A DNA stretch of 64,000 bases from Lysobacter sp. (GTDB lineage Bacteria; Pseudomonadota; Gammaproteobacteria; Xanthomonadales; Xanthomonadaceae), in the NCBI GenBank assembly GCA_011526085.1, contig WYBC01000017.1, positions 372,001 through 436,000 of the forward strand, in the 5' to 3' direction. Below, in pieces: positions 51,642 through 62,260 of this stretch. Made by a program: the position numbers and the translations under genes. The number at the start of each line of letters is the position of its first letter. Positions within the stretch are counted from its first letter, which is position 1. Under the pieces are notes generated by a model. The model had not been told where the DNA came from, made no database searches, and saw nothing but the letters and a program-made list of their open reading frames with translations.

Positions 51642-53540
51642 TCAGATCGCGATGGACTGCAGCTTGCGGCGACGGCCGTAGATCAGCGTGGCGATGCCGC
51701 GCGACACCGACACCGCCGTGTAGGCCGAGGTCGCGATACCGAGCATGGTGGTGACGCCGAAGCCCTTCAGCGGGCCGGTACCGAAGGCGAACATCGCCAG
51801 ACCGGCGAGGAAGGCGGTGATGTTGGCGTCGAGAATCGTGCCGGAGGCGCGGTCGTAGCCGGCGGCGATCGCCGCCTGCGGAGGCAATCCCGCCCGCAAC
51901 TCCTCGCGTATGCGTTCGTTGATCAGCACGTTCGCGTCCACCGACATGCCGACGGTCAGCGCGATGCCGGCGAGGCCGGGCAGGCTCATGGTCGCGCCGA
52001 ACAGCGACATGAGCGCGAACACCATCAGCAGGTTGAGCAGCAGCGCCACGCAGGTGACGACGCCGAACATGCGGTAGTAAATCAGGAAGAACGCCAGCGC
52101 GAACAGGAAGGAGAAGGCCACGGCCTTCAGGCCGCGCTCCACGTTTTCCTTGCCGAGGCTCGGGCCGACCGTGCGTTCCTCGACGAAGTCCATCGGCGCG
52201 GCCAGCGCGCCGGCCTTGAGCAGCTTGGACAGCTCGTCGGCTTCCTTGCGCTCCAAGCCGGTGGTCTGGAACTGCTTGCTGAAGACGCCCTGGATGGTCG
52301 CGACCGAAATCACTTCCTCGCGCAGCAGCGAGGTGCGCACTTCCTTGCCGTCGACGATCCGCACCTGCGGAATGCGTTCGATGAACACCACCGCCATCGG
52401 CTTGCCGACGTTCTCGGTGGTGAACTGCAGCATGCGCTGGCCGCCGGCGGTGTTCAGCGTGACCGACACCGCGGGCAGGCCGTCGTTGTCGACGGTGCTG
52501 CGGGCGTCGACCATGTCGGCGCCGGACACGATGATGCGCTTGTTCAGCAGCACCGGAATGGGCTTGCCGTCCGGGCCGATGTTGCGGCTCTCGTACAGGC
52601 GCGCGCCGGGCGGCACGTTGCCGGTCTCGCGGGCGTCGACGGCATTGCCTTCGTACACGCCGCGGTATTCCAGGGTCGCGGTGGCGCCGAGGATGCGCTT
52701 GGCCGCGGCGGTGTCCTGCACGCCGGGCAGCTGCACCAGCACGCGGTCGGCGCCCTGGCGCTGGATCACCGGCTCGGCCACGCCCAGCGAGTTGATGCGG
52801 TTGCGCAGGGTGCCCAGGTTCTGCTCGATCGCGTTGAGCGTCATCTGCCGGATCATCTCGTCGGACACGCCGACGCGGATGGTGTTGCCCTGGGTTTCGA
52901 AAGCGAACGCGCGCGCCGCGGTCATCGCGCCGGTATCCGCCGCGGCGGCGGCCAGGCCTTTCTGGACCACGGTCTGCGCCTCGGCGACATCGCCCGCCTT
53001 GGCCAACGTGATCTGCAGCGCCTTGTCGCCGTCGCGCTCGACCGATTCGTAGGGAATGCCCTCTTCACGCAGGGTGCCGCGGATGTCGGAGAGATAGGCT
53101 TCGAAGCGCTTGTCGACCGCGGCCTTCTTGTCCACTTCCATCAGGAAGTGCACGCCGCCCTGCAGGTCGAGACCGAGGGCCATCGGCTTGGCGCCGACCT
53201 TCGCGAACCAGGCGGGGACCGTCGATGCGCGGTTCATCGCCACCGTGTAGCGGTTGCCGAGCGTGTCGCGAAGGGCGTCGGCGACCTTGTTCTGGGTGTC
53301 GTCGTCGGCGGTGCGGACCAGCAGATTCTCGCCCTGGGTCTCGATCGCCTTCGACTTCAGGCCGGCCTTGGTCAGGGCCTGCGCCACCTGCTGCTTCAGC
53401 GCGTCGTCGACCTTCGCGCCGCGGTTGGCGGAGATCTGCACGGAGGGATCCTGCGGAAAGACGTTCGGCAGCGCATAGAACGCGCTGATCAGAACGACGA
53501 TCAGGATGGTGAGATATTTCCAGCGGGAATATTCGAGCAT
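51642..53540 (-). CDS. secD: protein translocase subunit SecD
   Basis: This 632-residue protein has one N-terminal helix, a large periplasmic domain (LGLDLQGGVHFLMEVD; RINSLGVAEPVIQRQGADRVLVQLPG split by the fold) and five C-terminal helices with GMSVDANVLINERIREELR. It drives the late steps of protein export together with SecF. The ATG at 53540 gives MLEYSRWKY, the usual start. yajC is upstream. Confidence 0.97.
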   Translation of the reverse strand: MLEYSRWKYLTILIVVLISAFYALPNVFPQDPSVQISANRGAKVDDALKQQVAQALTKAGLKSKAIETQGENLLVRTADDDTQNKVADALRDTLGNRYTVAMNRASTVPAWFAKVGAKPMALGLDLQGGVHFLMEVDKKAAVDKRFEAYLSDIRGTLREEGIPYESVERDGDKALQITLAKAGDVAEAQTVVQKGLAAAAADTGAMTAARAFAFETQGNTIRVGVSDEMIRQMTLNAIEQNLGTLRNRINSLGVAEPVIQRQGADRVLVQLPGVQDTAAAKRILGATATLEYRGVYEGNAVDARETGNVPPGARLYESRNIGPDGKPIPVLLNKRIIVSGADMVDARSTVDNDGLPAVSVTLNTAGGQRMLQFTTENVGKPMAVVFIERIPQVRIVDGKEVRTSLLREEVISVATIQGVFSKQFQTTGLERKEADELSKLLKAGALAAPMDFVEERTVGPSLGKENVERGLKAVAFSFLFALAFFLIYYRMFGVVTCVALLLNLLMVFALMSLFGATMSLPGLAGIALTVGMSVDANVLINERIREELRAGLPPQAAIAAGYDRASGTILDANITAFLAGLAMFAFGTGPLKGFGVTTMLGIATSAYTAVSVSRGIATLIYGRRRKLQSIAI

Positions 53541-53672
53541 GACGAGCACCGCGTCCGGTCCTGGGACCGTCCGCATCGAGGTGGACGGGAAATCAGATCA
53601 TCGAAGCCGGATCACCGACGACGCGTTCGCCGACGGCATGATCATCGACAGCACGATCATCGAGCCGGATCA

Positions 53673-54011
53673 TCACAGGGATTTCAGCGTGCCCTTGGGC
53701 AACACATGGCCGATCGCGCCCCGCTGCACGCGCAACTGCACGTTGTCGGAGACTTCGACGGTCACGAAGTTGTCGCCGATGTCGCGGATCACGCCGGCGA
53801 TGCCGCCGCTGGTGATCACCTCGTCGCCCTTGGACAGCTTGTCGAGCATGGCGCGGTGTTCCTTGGCGCGCTTCATCTGCGGGCGGATCATGATGAAGTA
53901 CATGACCGCGAACAGCACGACCATCATGATCGGGAACTGCCACGGATTGGGGGCCGCGGCCGGAGCGGCCTGGGCGTACGCGGGGGAAATCAGCAGATCG
54001 AGCAGGTTCAT
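53673..54011 (-). CDS. yajC: preprotein translocase subunit YajC
   Basis: This 112-residue protein has a single transmembrane helix (FPIMMVVLFAVMYFIMIRPQ) and a small cytosolic domain (GDEVITSGGIAGVI). It accompanies SecDF in the holotranslocon. The 132-nt gap to secD carries three copies of GATCATCGA and no ORF. Confidence 0.96.
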   Translation of the reverse strand: MNLLDLLISPAYAQAAPAAAPNPWQFPIMMVVLFAVMYFIMIRPQMKRAKEHRAMLDKLSKGDEVITSGGIAGVIRDIGDNFVTVEVSDNVQLRVQRGAIGHVLPKGTLKSL

Positions 54012-54139
54012 CGCGGGTCCGTATCGCAAAATAGCGGGGGATTATGCCATGCGGGCCGGCCGGCTGGCTTTCAACCCGGCCCCGGCGCCGCCGGGACGCC
54101 GCCCGGCCCCCTGTCCTGACCGCCCCGCCGGTGGAAAGT

Positions 54140-55300
<1,161 letters not shown>

Positions 55301-55909
55301 TCAGCCCGGGCGCTTGAGATGGAAGACATCGCGGGTGGTCGCATAGGCGCTGCCGCCGAGACGGCCGACGAGATCGAGTTTCGCCGGATCGATGTGCCGC
55401 GCATCGCCCAGCGCCGCATCGTCGATATGCGCGAGCAGCACTTCGGCGAACACCAGATGGTGGCTGGGACGTTCTGCCGGATACGGCAGGATCGACGCGA
55501 GCGCGCATTCGAACGCGACCGCTGCGCCGGCGACCCGCGGCGGCGCCACGCGTTCGGAGGGCGTCGATGCCACGCCGCAGCGTTCGAACTCGCTCACGCC
55601 ATGCGGGAAACCCGCGGCGGTGGCGTTCATCGCATCGGCCTGCGCCATCGACACCAGCTGGATCACCAGTTCGCCGCGTTCGCGCAGATTGCGCAGGGTG
55701 TCCTTCTCGCCGCCGTCGGCGCGCGCACCGATGCTCAGCATCAGCGTCGGCGGATCGTCGCAGACGACCTGGAAGAAGCTGAAGGGTGCGAGGTTGTCGA
55801 CACCGTCGGCGGAACGCGTGGACACCCACGCGATCGGTCGCGGCGTCACCGTCGCGGTCATCCAGCGGTAGGCCTCGGCCGCGCCGAGCGCCGCGAAATC
55901 AAGACGCAT
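55301..55909 (-). CDS. flavin reductase-like FMN-binding protein
   Basis: This 202-residue protein matches the flavin reductase / DIM6-NTAB family: TVTPRPIAWVSTRSADGVDNLAPFSFF (shown by its parts PRPIAWVST and NLAPFSFF) and FPHGVSEFERCG. These bind FMN and act as reductases or partners of oxygenases. It overlaps the end of queA by 11 nt and is 33 nt before tgt, splitting the normal queA-tgt pair. A link to the nearby 2OG oxygenase or to queuosine metabolism is possible but unproven. Confidence 0.85.
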   Translation of the reverse strand: MRLDFAALGAAEAYRWMTATVTPRPIAWVSTRSADGVDNLAPFSFFQVVCDDPPTLMLSIGARADGGEKDTLRNLRERGELVIQLVSMAQADAMNATAAGFPHGVSEFERCGVASTPSERVAPPRVAGAAVAFECALASILPYPAERPSHHLVFAEVLLAHIDDAALGDARHIDPAKLDLVGRLGGSAYATTRDVFHLKRPG

Positions 55910-56957
55910 GCGCGTCGGCCTGCGGCCACAGCAGCATCGCATCGCCGTAGCTGAAGAAACGGTAGCGTTCGCGCACTGCGTGCGCGTAGGCCTCGAACAC
56001 CCGATCCTTGCCGGCGAAGGCCGACACCAGCATCAACAGGGTGCTTTCCGGCAGGTGGAAGTTGGTGACCATCGCGTCGACGCTGCGGATGCGGTAGCCC
56101 GGAAAGATGAAGATCCGGGTTTCGCCCGAGAACGGCTGCAATTCGCTGCTGCCGTCGTCGAGCCGGCGCATCGCGCTTTCGAGCGCGCGCACCACCGTGG
56201 TGCCGACCGCGATCACCCGCCCGCCGCGCTCGCGCGTGCGCCGCACCTGCGCGATCAGTTCGGCGCCGACGTTCAGCCATTCGCTGTGCATGCGGTGTTC
56301 GCGCACGTCCTCGGCGCGCATCGGCTGGAAGGTGCCGGCGCCGACGTGCAGGGTAACGTGGCCGAACTCGACGCCGCGGGCGCGCAGCGCGTTGAGCAGC
56401 GCTTCGTCGAAATGCAGCCCGGCGGTCGGCGCCGCGACCGCGCCGACTTCCTTCGCGAACACGGTCTGGTAGCGCTCGGCGTCGTCGGCGCCGGGTTCGC
56501 GCTGGATATACGGCGGCAACGGCAGCCGGCCCGCGTGCAACAGCCAGCTTTCGAGGTTGTCATCGAGATGGAAACGCAGGTGATAGAACTCGCCCTCGCG
56601 GCCGAGCACCTCGGCTTCGCCGCCGGCATCGAGGGCGATCCGGCTGCCGGCCTTCGGCGATTTGCTGACGCCGACCTGGGCCCGCGCTTCATTGCCCGGC
56701 AGCAGGCGTTCGATCAGGATTTCGACCCGGCCGCCGGTGGCCTTCTGGCCGAACAACCGCGCCGGAATCACCCGGGTGTCATTGAAGATCAGCAGATCGC
56801 CGGGCTGCAGCAGCGACGGCAGATCGCGCATCGCGCGGTCGTCCAGCGCCGCGGGCGCCGGCGGCACCACCAGCAGGCGGCTGGCGGAGCGCTCGGGCAG
56901 CGGGGTCTGCGCGATCAGCGCGGTCGGCAGCTCGAAATGGAAGTCTGATTTCTTCAT
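55899..56957 (-). CDS. queA: S-adenosylmethionine:tRNA ribosyltransferase-isomerase
   Basis: This 352-residue enzyme transfers the ribosyl part of SAM to preQ1-tRNA to make epoxyqueuosine. Conserved parts are the MKKSDFHFELP start, DTRVIPARLFG, AAPTAGLHFDEALL and TNFHLPESTLLMLVSAFAG. It belongs to the queuosine cluster with tgt. Confidence 0.97.
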   Translation of the reverse strand: MKKSDFHFELPTALIAQTPLPERSASRLLVVPPAPAALDDRAMRDLPSLLQPGDLLIFNDTRVIPARLFGQKATGGRVEILIERLLPGNEARAQVGVSKSPKAGSRIALDAGGEAEVLGREGEFYHLRFHLDDNLESWLLHAGRLPLPPYIQREPGADDAERYQTVFAKEVGAVAAPTAGLHFDEALLNALRARGVEFGHVTLHVGAGTFQPMRAEDVREHRMHSEWLNVGAELIAQVRRTRERGGRVIAVGTTVVRALESAMRRLDDGSSELQPFSGETRIFIFPGYRIRSVDAMVTNFHLPESTLLMLVSAFAGKDRVFEAYAHAVRERYRFFSYGDAMLLWPQADAHAS

Positions 56958-57009
56958 CGCGGAAGACCGGTGGGGCGCGCATTGTAGCCGCCGCCGGGCA
57001 CCGCACCGA

Positions 57010-58017
57010 TCAGAGCACCTGCCCCAGCAATTGCGGGAAGACCTTGCCCACCTTGCCCAGCAGGTAGTCGCCGTAACTGCCGTCGAACGGCGCCAGCACG
57101 CTGCTGCCATCCCAGCGGTCCGCGTGATCCGCCGCGACCCGGGCGGGATCGATCCGCGCGTGCTGCGGCAACGGCGTGACCCGGGCGGTGAAATCCGGGT
57201 CGAAGAACAGCGGGAAGGAGAACCGCTCGCGCCCGCCGGCGTTCCGCACCCGATGCGGGGTGGACCGGTACTGGCCGCCGGTCAGGCGGTCGAGCATGTC
57301 GCCGAGGTTGCAGACCAGGGTGTCGGGCAGCGGCGGCGCCTCGATCCAGCCGCCCGGCGTGCGCACCTGCAGGCCCGGCACGTCGTCCTGCAGCAGCAGG
57401 GTCAGCAGGCCGTAGTCGGTGTGCTCGCCCACGCCCCAGCCGTCCTCGCCGGCCTGCGGCGGATAGCGGAAGATCCGGAACAGCACGGTCGGATCGGCGG
57501 TGTAATGCCGGCGGAACCAGTCCGCCTCCAGCCCCAGGCTCAGGGCGATGCCCGCCAGCACGGCCTGCGCCGCGGCGCAGGCGGCGGCCATGTAATCCAG
57601 CACGGTCCGGCGCAGCCCGGCGGGATGTTCCGGCCACAGATTGGCCCCGTGCAGCGGCCAGGCGGCACGCACCCGTGGATCGTCGGGCGGCAGTTCGGTG
57701 CCCAGATACAGCCCTTCCTTCAGATCGGGCCGGCCGCTGGTCAGCTCGGCCCCGACCGGAAAATAGCCGCGCCAGGCCCGCCCGCCCCGCGACATCGCGA
57801 TGCGCATCTTCGTTTCCGCCGGCTGCGCGAAGAACGTACGGCTGACGTCCCGCAGCGCCGCCTGCAGCGCCGGATCGATGCCGTGACCCGCGATGTAGAA
57901 GAATCCGTGCCCGCGGCAGGCTTCGCCGATCCGCTCGGCCACGCGCCGGCGGCCACCGGTATCCCCGGCATCGCGCAGCGGGGTGATGTCGATGACCGGC
58001 AGCGCGTCGCGGGCCAT
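57010..58017 (-). CDS. isopenicillin N synthase-like 2OG/Fe(II) dioxygenase
   Basis: This 335-residue protein belongs to the IPNS/plant-type dioxygenase family. The N-terminal DIOX_N domain has LPVIDI and [11 protein letters not shown]; the catalytic core has His and Asp in [12 protein letters not shown], the distal His in RSTPHRV, and Arg in RFSFPLFF for 2-oxoglutarate. Substrate unknown; bacterial members act in small-molecule oxidation. It lies 8 nt after the Lrp-family gene, so it is probably controlled by it, and 52 nt before queA. Confidence 0.88.
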   Translation of the reverse strand: MARDALPVIDITPLRDAGDTGGRRRVAERIGEACRGHGFFYIAGHGIDPALQAALRDVSRTFFAQPAETKMRIAMSRGGRAWRGYFPVGAELTSGRPDLKEGLYLGTELPPDDPRVRAAWPLHGANLWPEHPAGLRRTVLDYMAAACAAAQAVLAGIALSLGLEADWFRRHYTADPTVLFRIFRYPPQAGEDGWGVGEHTDYGLLTLLLQDDVPGLQVRTPGGWIEAPPLPDTLVCNLGDMLDRLTGGQYRSTPHRVRNAGGRERFSFPLFFDPDFTARVTPLPQHARIDPARVAADHADRWDGSSVLAPFDGSYGDYLLGKVGKVFPQLLGQVL

Positions 58018-58025
58018 GGCCGGCG

Positions 58026-58457
58026 TCAACGTTCGAACTTGGTGGACAGCACGATCGAGGAGGTGGTGCGTTCCACGCCGTCGATCGCGCCGATGCGGTC
58101 GGTCAGCACGTCCATGTCGCCCACCGCCGGCACCGCGCCGATCGCGATCAGGTCGTGGGAGCCGCTGATCGAATGCAGGGAGCGCAGTTCCGGCATCGCC
58201 CGCAGCGCGGCGACCACCGAGGTCATCTGCTTGGGATGCACCGCGATCATGATGTGGGCGCGGACGTGCCCGCGTTCGTAGTCGTCGTGAACGCGGACGG
58301 TGTAGCCGCTGATCACGCCTTCCCGCTCCAGTCGCTCGATCCGGCTCTGCACCGTGGTCCGCGACAGGCCCAGCCGGCGCGCGATCAGCGCGGTCGAGGC
58401 GCGGGCGTTCTCGCGCAACAGTGAGAGCAGCTGCTGGTCGGTCTCGGTGAGCTTCAC
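58026..58457 (-). CDS. Lrp/AsnC-family transcriptional regulator
   Basis: This 143-residue regulator has the N-terminal HTH ([28 protein letters not shown] in part, with [13 protein letters not shown] as recognition helix) and the C-terminal RAM ligand domain. It starts with GTG at 58457. It is divergent from a class-III aminotransferase gene; a 17-bp perfect palindrome lies in the shared spacer at 58471-58487. It probably senses an amino acid and controls both sides. Confidence 0.92.
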   Translation of the reverse strand: MKLTETDQQLLSLLRENARASTALIARRLGLSRTTVQSRIERLEREGVISGYTVRVHDDYERGHVRAHIMIAVHPKQMTSVVAALRAMPELRSLHSISGSHDLIAIGAVPAVGDMDVLTDRIGAIDGVERTTSSIVLSTKFER

Positions 58458-58470
58458 TGCGGCGCCCGGA

Positions 58471-58487
58471 TTCGTCGAATCGACGAA
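58471..58487. promoter_or_regulatory. palindromic operator candidate
   Basis: TTCGTCGA-A-TCGACGAA is a perfect 17-bp inverted repeat, 14 nt upstream of the Lrp-family start codon. Its length and symmetry suit an AsnC/Lrp-type dimer site and autoregulation. Confidence 0.55.
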
Positions 58488-58515
58488 ATATCCATGAAAT
58501 CCGCACAGATCACAA

Positions 58516-58544
58516 CTGTCAAACGACAGGTTAATCGCGATAAT
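58516..58544 (+). promoter_or_regulatory. candidate promoter of the aminotransferase gene
   Basis: CTGTCA (58516-58521) and GATAAT (58539-58544) are spaced by 17 nt. The -35 overlaps a small inverted repeat CTGTC-AAAC-GACAG. The start codon follows 33 nt later. Confidence 0.5.
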
Positions 58545-58577
58545 AGGTCTTTCGCCGTTTCCTGCCGGAGGCCTGCC

Positions 58578-60077
58578 ATGGCTTTGCTCGACACCCTCGC
58601 CCCCCTCCGCGCCCATGCCGGCGCCCGCCGGACCCAAGGTCTGGACGACGCCACGATCCTCAAGTTCGCGGCCACCCATCCCGATCTGGTCGAGGCCATC
58701 CAGGCCGCCGGCGCCGAATACGCGGCGATCCGCGAAGAATTCGCCGAGCTGCTGGACCTGGACGAAACCGCGCAGACCCTCGCCGTGCAGGCCGGCTTCG
58801 TCAATTTCTATTCCAACGACACCGTGAACCCGTACGTGGCCCTCGCCGCGCGCGGTCCGTGGATCGTCACCCTCAAGGGCGCGGTCCTGCACGACTCCGG
58901 CGGCTACGGCATGCTCGGTTTCGGCCACGCCCCGCAGGCGGTCATCGACGCCATGGCCAAGCCGCAGGCGATGGCCAACATCATGACCCCGAACCTGTCG
59001 CAGTTGCGCTTCGACCGCGCGATCCGCGCCGAGGTCGGCCACAGCATCGGCGGCTGCCCGTATTCGAAATTCCTGTGCCTGAACTCGGGTTCGGAATCGG
59101 TCTCGCTGGCCGGACGCATCGCCGACGTCAACACCAAACTGATGACCGATCCGGGCGCACCGCACGCCGGCCGCAAGGTCAAGCGCATCTCGGTGAAGGG
59201 CAGCTTCCACGGCCGCACCGAGCTGCCCGCGCTGTACTCGGATTCCTCGCGCAAGACCTATGCCGCGCACCTCGGCAGCTATCAGCACCACGCCGCCCAG
59301 GCCATCACCATCGACCCCTACAGCATCGAACAGCTGGAACAGGCGTTCGCCGACGCCGAGCGCGAAGGCTGGCACATCGAAGCGATGTTCCTGGAGCCGG
59401 TGATGGGCGAAGGCGACCCCGGTCGCGCCGTGCCGCGCGCGTTTTACGACGCCGCCCGTCGCCTGACCAAGGCCCACGGCACGCTGCTGCTGGTGGATTC
59501 GATCCAGGCCGGCCTGCGCGCCCACGGCGTGCTGTCGATCGTCGACTACCCCGGCTTCGAAGGCATCGAAGCGCCGGACATGGAAACCTATTCGAAAGCG
59601 CTCAACGCCGCGCAGTACCCGCTGTCGGTGCTGGCCGTGAACGAGCGCGCCGCGGGCCTGTATCGCAAGGGCACCTACGGCAACACCATGACCACCAACC
59701 CGCGCGCGCTGGACGTGGCCTGCGCGGTGCTGGGCCAGCTCACGCCCGCGCTGCGCGCGAACATCCGCGACAAGGGTCGCGAAGCGGTCGCCAAGCTCGA
59801 AGCGCTGAAGGCCGAGCTGTCGGGCCTGATCACCAAGGTCCAGGGCACCGGCCTGCTGTTCTCCTGCGAACTCTCGCCCGAGTTCAAGGGCTACGGCACC
59901 GGCTCCACCGAGGAATGGCTGCGCGAACACGGCATCGGCGTGATCCACGGCGGCGAGAATTCGCTGCGTTTCACGCCGGGCTTCAACATCCGGTCGGACG
60001 AGCTCGATCTGCTGATCGGCATGGTCAAGCGCGCGCTGCTGGAAGGCCCGCGCGTGGCGCAGGCCGCGGCGGCCTGA
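58578..60077 (+). CDS. class-III PLP-dependent aminotransferase
   Basis: This 499-residue protein is a fold-type I aminotransferase of class III. The PLP pocket has LCLNSGSESV, the conserved Asp in LLLVDSIQAGLRAHG, and the Schiff-base Lys in METYSKALNAAQYP. An N-terminal extension of about 75 residues precedes the core, longer than in ornithine or GABA aminotransferases. The substrate is unknown; control by the divergent Lrp-type regulator fits an amino acid. GGAGG lies 6-10 nt before the ATG. A strong terminator follows. Confidence 0.85.
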   Translation: MALLDTLAPLRAHAGARRTQGLDDATILKFAATHPDLVEAIQAAGAEYAAIREEFAELLDLDETAQTLAVQAGFVNFYSNDTVNPYVALAARGPWIVTLKGAVLHDSGGYGMLGFGHAPQAVIDAMAKPQAMANIMTPNLSQLRFDRAIRAEVGHSIGGCPYSKFLCLNSGSESVSLAGRIADVNTKLMTDPGAPHAGRKVKRISVKGSFHGRTELPALYSDSSRKTYAAHLGSYQHHAAQAITIDPYSIEQLEQAFADAEREGWHIEAMFLEPVMGEGDPGRAVPRAFYDAARRLTKAHGTLLLVDSIQAGLRAHGVLSIVDYPGFEGIEAPDMETYSKALNAAQYPLSVLAVNERAAGLYRKGTYGNTMTTNPRALDVACAVLGQLTPALRANIRDKGREAVAKLEALKAELSGLITKVQGTGLLFSCELSPEFKGYGTGSTEEWLREHGIGVIHGGENSLRFTPGFNIRSDELDLLIGMVKRALLEGPRVAQAAAA

Positions 60078-60100
60078 GGCGCGCCGGCGGTCGCATGCGG

Positions 60101-60127
60101 AAAAAGCCGGGCTTGCCCGGCTTTTTT
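60101..60127 (+). terminator. Rho-independent terminator after the aminotransferase
   Basis: AAAAAGCCGGGC pairs with GCCCGGCTTTTT around a 2-nt loop; six T residues follow the GC stem. Confidence 0.9.
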
Positions 60128-60153
60128 CTGGCCGCCGATCGCGTCAACCGCGC

Positions 60154-60876
60154 ATGACCGCGCTCTGTCTGCTGCCCGGGCTCGACGGCACCACGCGGAT
60201 GCTCGTCGCATTCGCGGATGCGGTGCGGGCGGCCGGCATCGGTCGCGTCGATGCCATCGCATATCCGGTCGAACGTGCGCTCGGTTACGCGGAACTGGAG
60301 ACGTGCGCGCGCGCCGCGTTGCCGCGCGGGACGCCATTCGTGCTGCTGGGCGAATCGTTTTCCGGTCCCGTCGCCATCCGCATCGCCGCGGACCCGCCAC
60401 CGAATCTCGTCGGACTGGTGTTGTCGACCACCTTCGCGCGCGCGCCGGTGCCGCTGCTGTCGCCGCTGGCGAAGTTCACCCGCTTCGCACCGGTGCGGGC
60501 ACTGCCGACGGCGGCGCTCTCGTTCGCCCTGCTCGGTCGCTGGAGCACGCGGGCCCTGCGTCGCGACCTGCGCGCGGCGCTCGACGATGTCGCACCCGAC
60601 GTGCTGCGCACTCGGGCCGCGGCCGCGATGCGCGTCGATGCCGGCGACCGACTGCCGCATATCCAACTGCCGACACTGGTGCTGCGCGCGAAGCACGACA
60701 GACTGCTGCGTCCGGGCGCGAGCCGCCAACTGCTGTCCGGCATCGCGCATGCGAGACAGATCGCATTCGACGGCCCGCACCTGCTGCTGCAGACGCAGGT
60801 CGAAGCATGCGCCCGAACGGTTGCCGCGTTCGTCCGCGAGATCTGCCACGACCTCACGCCACCAGCAGCTTCCTGA
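60154..60876 (+). CDS. alpha/beta-fold hydrolase
   Basis: This 240-residue hydrolase has LLPGLDGTTRM as the oxyanion segment, the nucleophile elbow GESFSGP, Asp in LRAKHDRLLRP and His in FDGPHLLLQT. There is no signal peptide, so it is cytosolic. The family includes esterases and thioesterases. Its last 23 nt overlap the end of the convergent lysozyme gene. Confidence 0.85.
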   Translation: MTALCLLPGLDGTTRMLVAFADAVRAAGIGRVDAIAYPVERALGYAELETCARAALPRGTPFVLLGESFSGPVAIRIAADPPPNLVGLVLSTTFARAPVPLLSPLAKFTRFAPVRALPTAALSFALLGRWSTRALRRDLRAALDDVAPDVLRTRAAAAMRVDAGDRLPHIQLPTLVLRAKHDRLLRPGASRQLLSGIAHARQIAFDGPHLLLQTQVEACARTVAAFVREICHDLTPPAAS

Positions 60877-61474
60877 GGTCGTCCAGACCGCCATTGAAGC
60901 GATCCAGATCCACCGCGCCGTTCACGCCAGCGACGCTGCCGCTCTGCGAGTACTGCCAGAACGTCCACGCGCTCCAGTCGGGCGGCAGGCGCGGCGCCGG
61001 TGCCGAGGTGTACTCGGCCAGCCACAGCGGATACGCGGAAAACCCCTTCAGATACTGGCTGGCGAAATTCTGGCCGGAATACAGGATCGGCTTGACCGCG
61101 TAACGGCCTTCGATCAGCGAGAGGAACTGCTGCAACTGCTGATCCATGCCGGGCAGGCTGTTCTGCGCCAGCACTTCGATGTCGACCACCGGCGGCAGGT
61201 CGCCCGGCTTCAGATCGAGATGCCCCGACAGATTGTCGAACTGCGACTGCGCGTCGTGATCGGTGGCGTAGAAGTGATAGCTGCCGGCGTACAGCCCCGC
61301 GGCGCGCGCGCCGGCGATGTTGCGCGCGTAATCCGGATCGACGCCTGTGGCGCCCTGGCTGACCTTGACGAAGACGTAGGTGTTGCCGGCGGCCTTGATC
61401 TTCGCGAAATCCACGGCCCCCTGCCATTTCGACAGATCCACGCCGACGACGGCGGGCGATGCGGTGTCGTTCAT
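60854..61474 (-). CDS. GH25 (Chalaropsis-type) lysozyme
   Basis: This 206-residue muramidase has the GH25 motifs GVDLSKWQG at the N-terminus, VFVKVSQG, GLYAGSYHFY and the catalytic PPVVDIE, with WQYSQSGSVAGVNGAVDLDRF near the end. No signal peptide or membrane helix is visible, so if it acts on peptidoglycan it needs another exit route or a different target. GH25 enzymes occur in bacteria, phages and secretion effectors. No phage genes are adjacent. Confidence 0.9.
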   Translation of the reverse strand: MNDTASPAVVGVDLSKWQGAVDFAKIKAAGNTYVFVKVSQGATGVDPDYARNIAGARAAGLYAGSYHFYATDHDAQSQFDNLSGHLDLKPGDLPPVVDIEVLAQNSLPGMDQQLQQFLSLIEGRYAVKPILYSGQNFASQYLKGFSAYPLWLAEYTSAPAPRLPPDWSAWTFWQYSQSGSVAGVNGAVDLDRFNGGLDDLRKLLVA

Positions 61475-61583
61475 GCGGCGGTCCCTCCCCTGCGATGACG
61501 GTGACGCACTGTAGCGCAGACCGGCTTGCGCGCGGGCGCGCGATGCCCTGTACTGACGGCATCGCCCGTCGCCACGCACGCCC

Positions 61584-62213
61584 ATGAAGATCGTCGAAGT
61601 CCATCACCCGCTGGTCCGCCACAAACTCGGTCTGCTGCGCGAGGCGTCGACCGCACCGGCGGTGTTCCGGCAGGTGGTCGGCGAAATCGCCACCCTGCTC
61701 GCCTACGAAGCCACCGCCGATCTGCCGCTGGACGACACCGCCATCGAGACCTGGGCCGGGCCGCTGACGGTCGGCCGCTGCGATCAGTCGCGGATCACGC
61801 TGGTGCCGATCCTGCGCGCGGGCCTCGGCTTCCTGCCCGGCGTGCAGGTGCTGCTGCCATCGGCGCCGGTGAGCGTCATCGGCCTGCGCCGCGACGAACG
61901 GACCCTGCAGCCGCACGCGTATTATCGGCGTTTCGTCGAAGACATCGCCGGCCGCACCGCGCTGCTGATCGACCCGATGCTGGCCACCGCCGGCAGCGCC
62001 ATCGCCGCGATCGACGCGCTGAAGGCCGCGGGCGTGACCCGGGTGAAGGCGATCTTCCTGGTCTCCGCGCCGGAAGGCCTGCGCGCGCTGGAAGCGAGAC
62101 ATCCCGACACCGAGGTGTGGACCGCGGCCATCGACGAACGCCTCAACGACCACGGCTACATCCTGCCCGGCCTGGGCGACGCCGGCGACCGGATCTTCGG
62201 CACGCCGGCCTGA
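61584..62213 (+). CDS. upp: uracil phosphoribosyltransferase
   Basis: This 209-residue salvage enzyme makes UMP from uracil and PRPP. The PRPP loop [13 protein letters not shown], the N-terminal [12 protein letters not shown] and the C-terminal uracil loop [17 protein letters not shown] are all conserved. It is divergent from the GH25 gene and stands alone. Confidence 0.97.
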   Translation: MKIVEVHHPLVRHKLGLLREASTAPAVFRQVVGEIATLLAYEATADLPLDDTAIETWAGPLTVGRCDQSRITLVPILRAGLGFLPGVQVLLPSAPVSVIGLRRDERTLQPHAYYRRFVEDIAGRTALLIDPMLATAGSAIAAIDALKAAGVTRVKAIFLVSAPEGLRALEARHPDTEVWTAAIDERLNDHGYILPGLGDAGDRIFGTPA

Positions 62214-62260
62214 CGTTCTGGCGCAGCGTCCGGCAGCGGACGATCGCCGACGCTCGGGAG

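Noticed and set aside
53590-53680. Three copies of GATCATCGA between yajC and secD
   Set aside because: Short, irregularly spaced and without inverted symmetry; probably chance or minor slippage.
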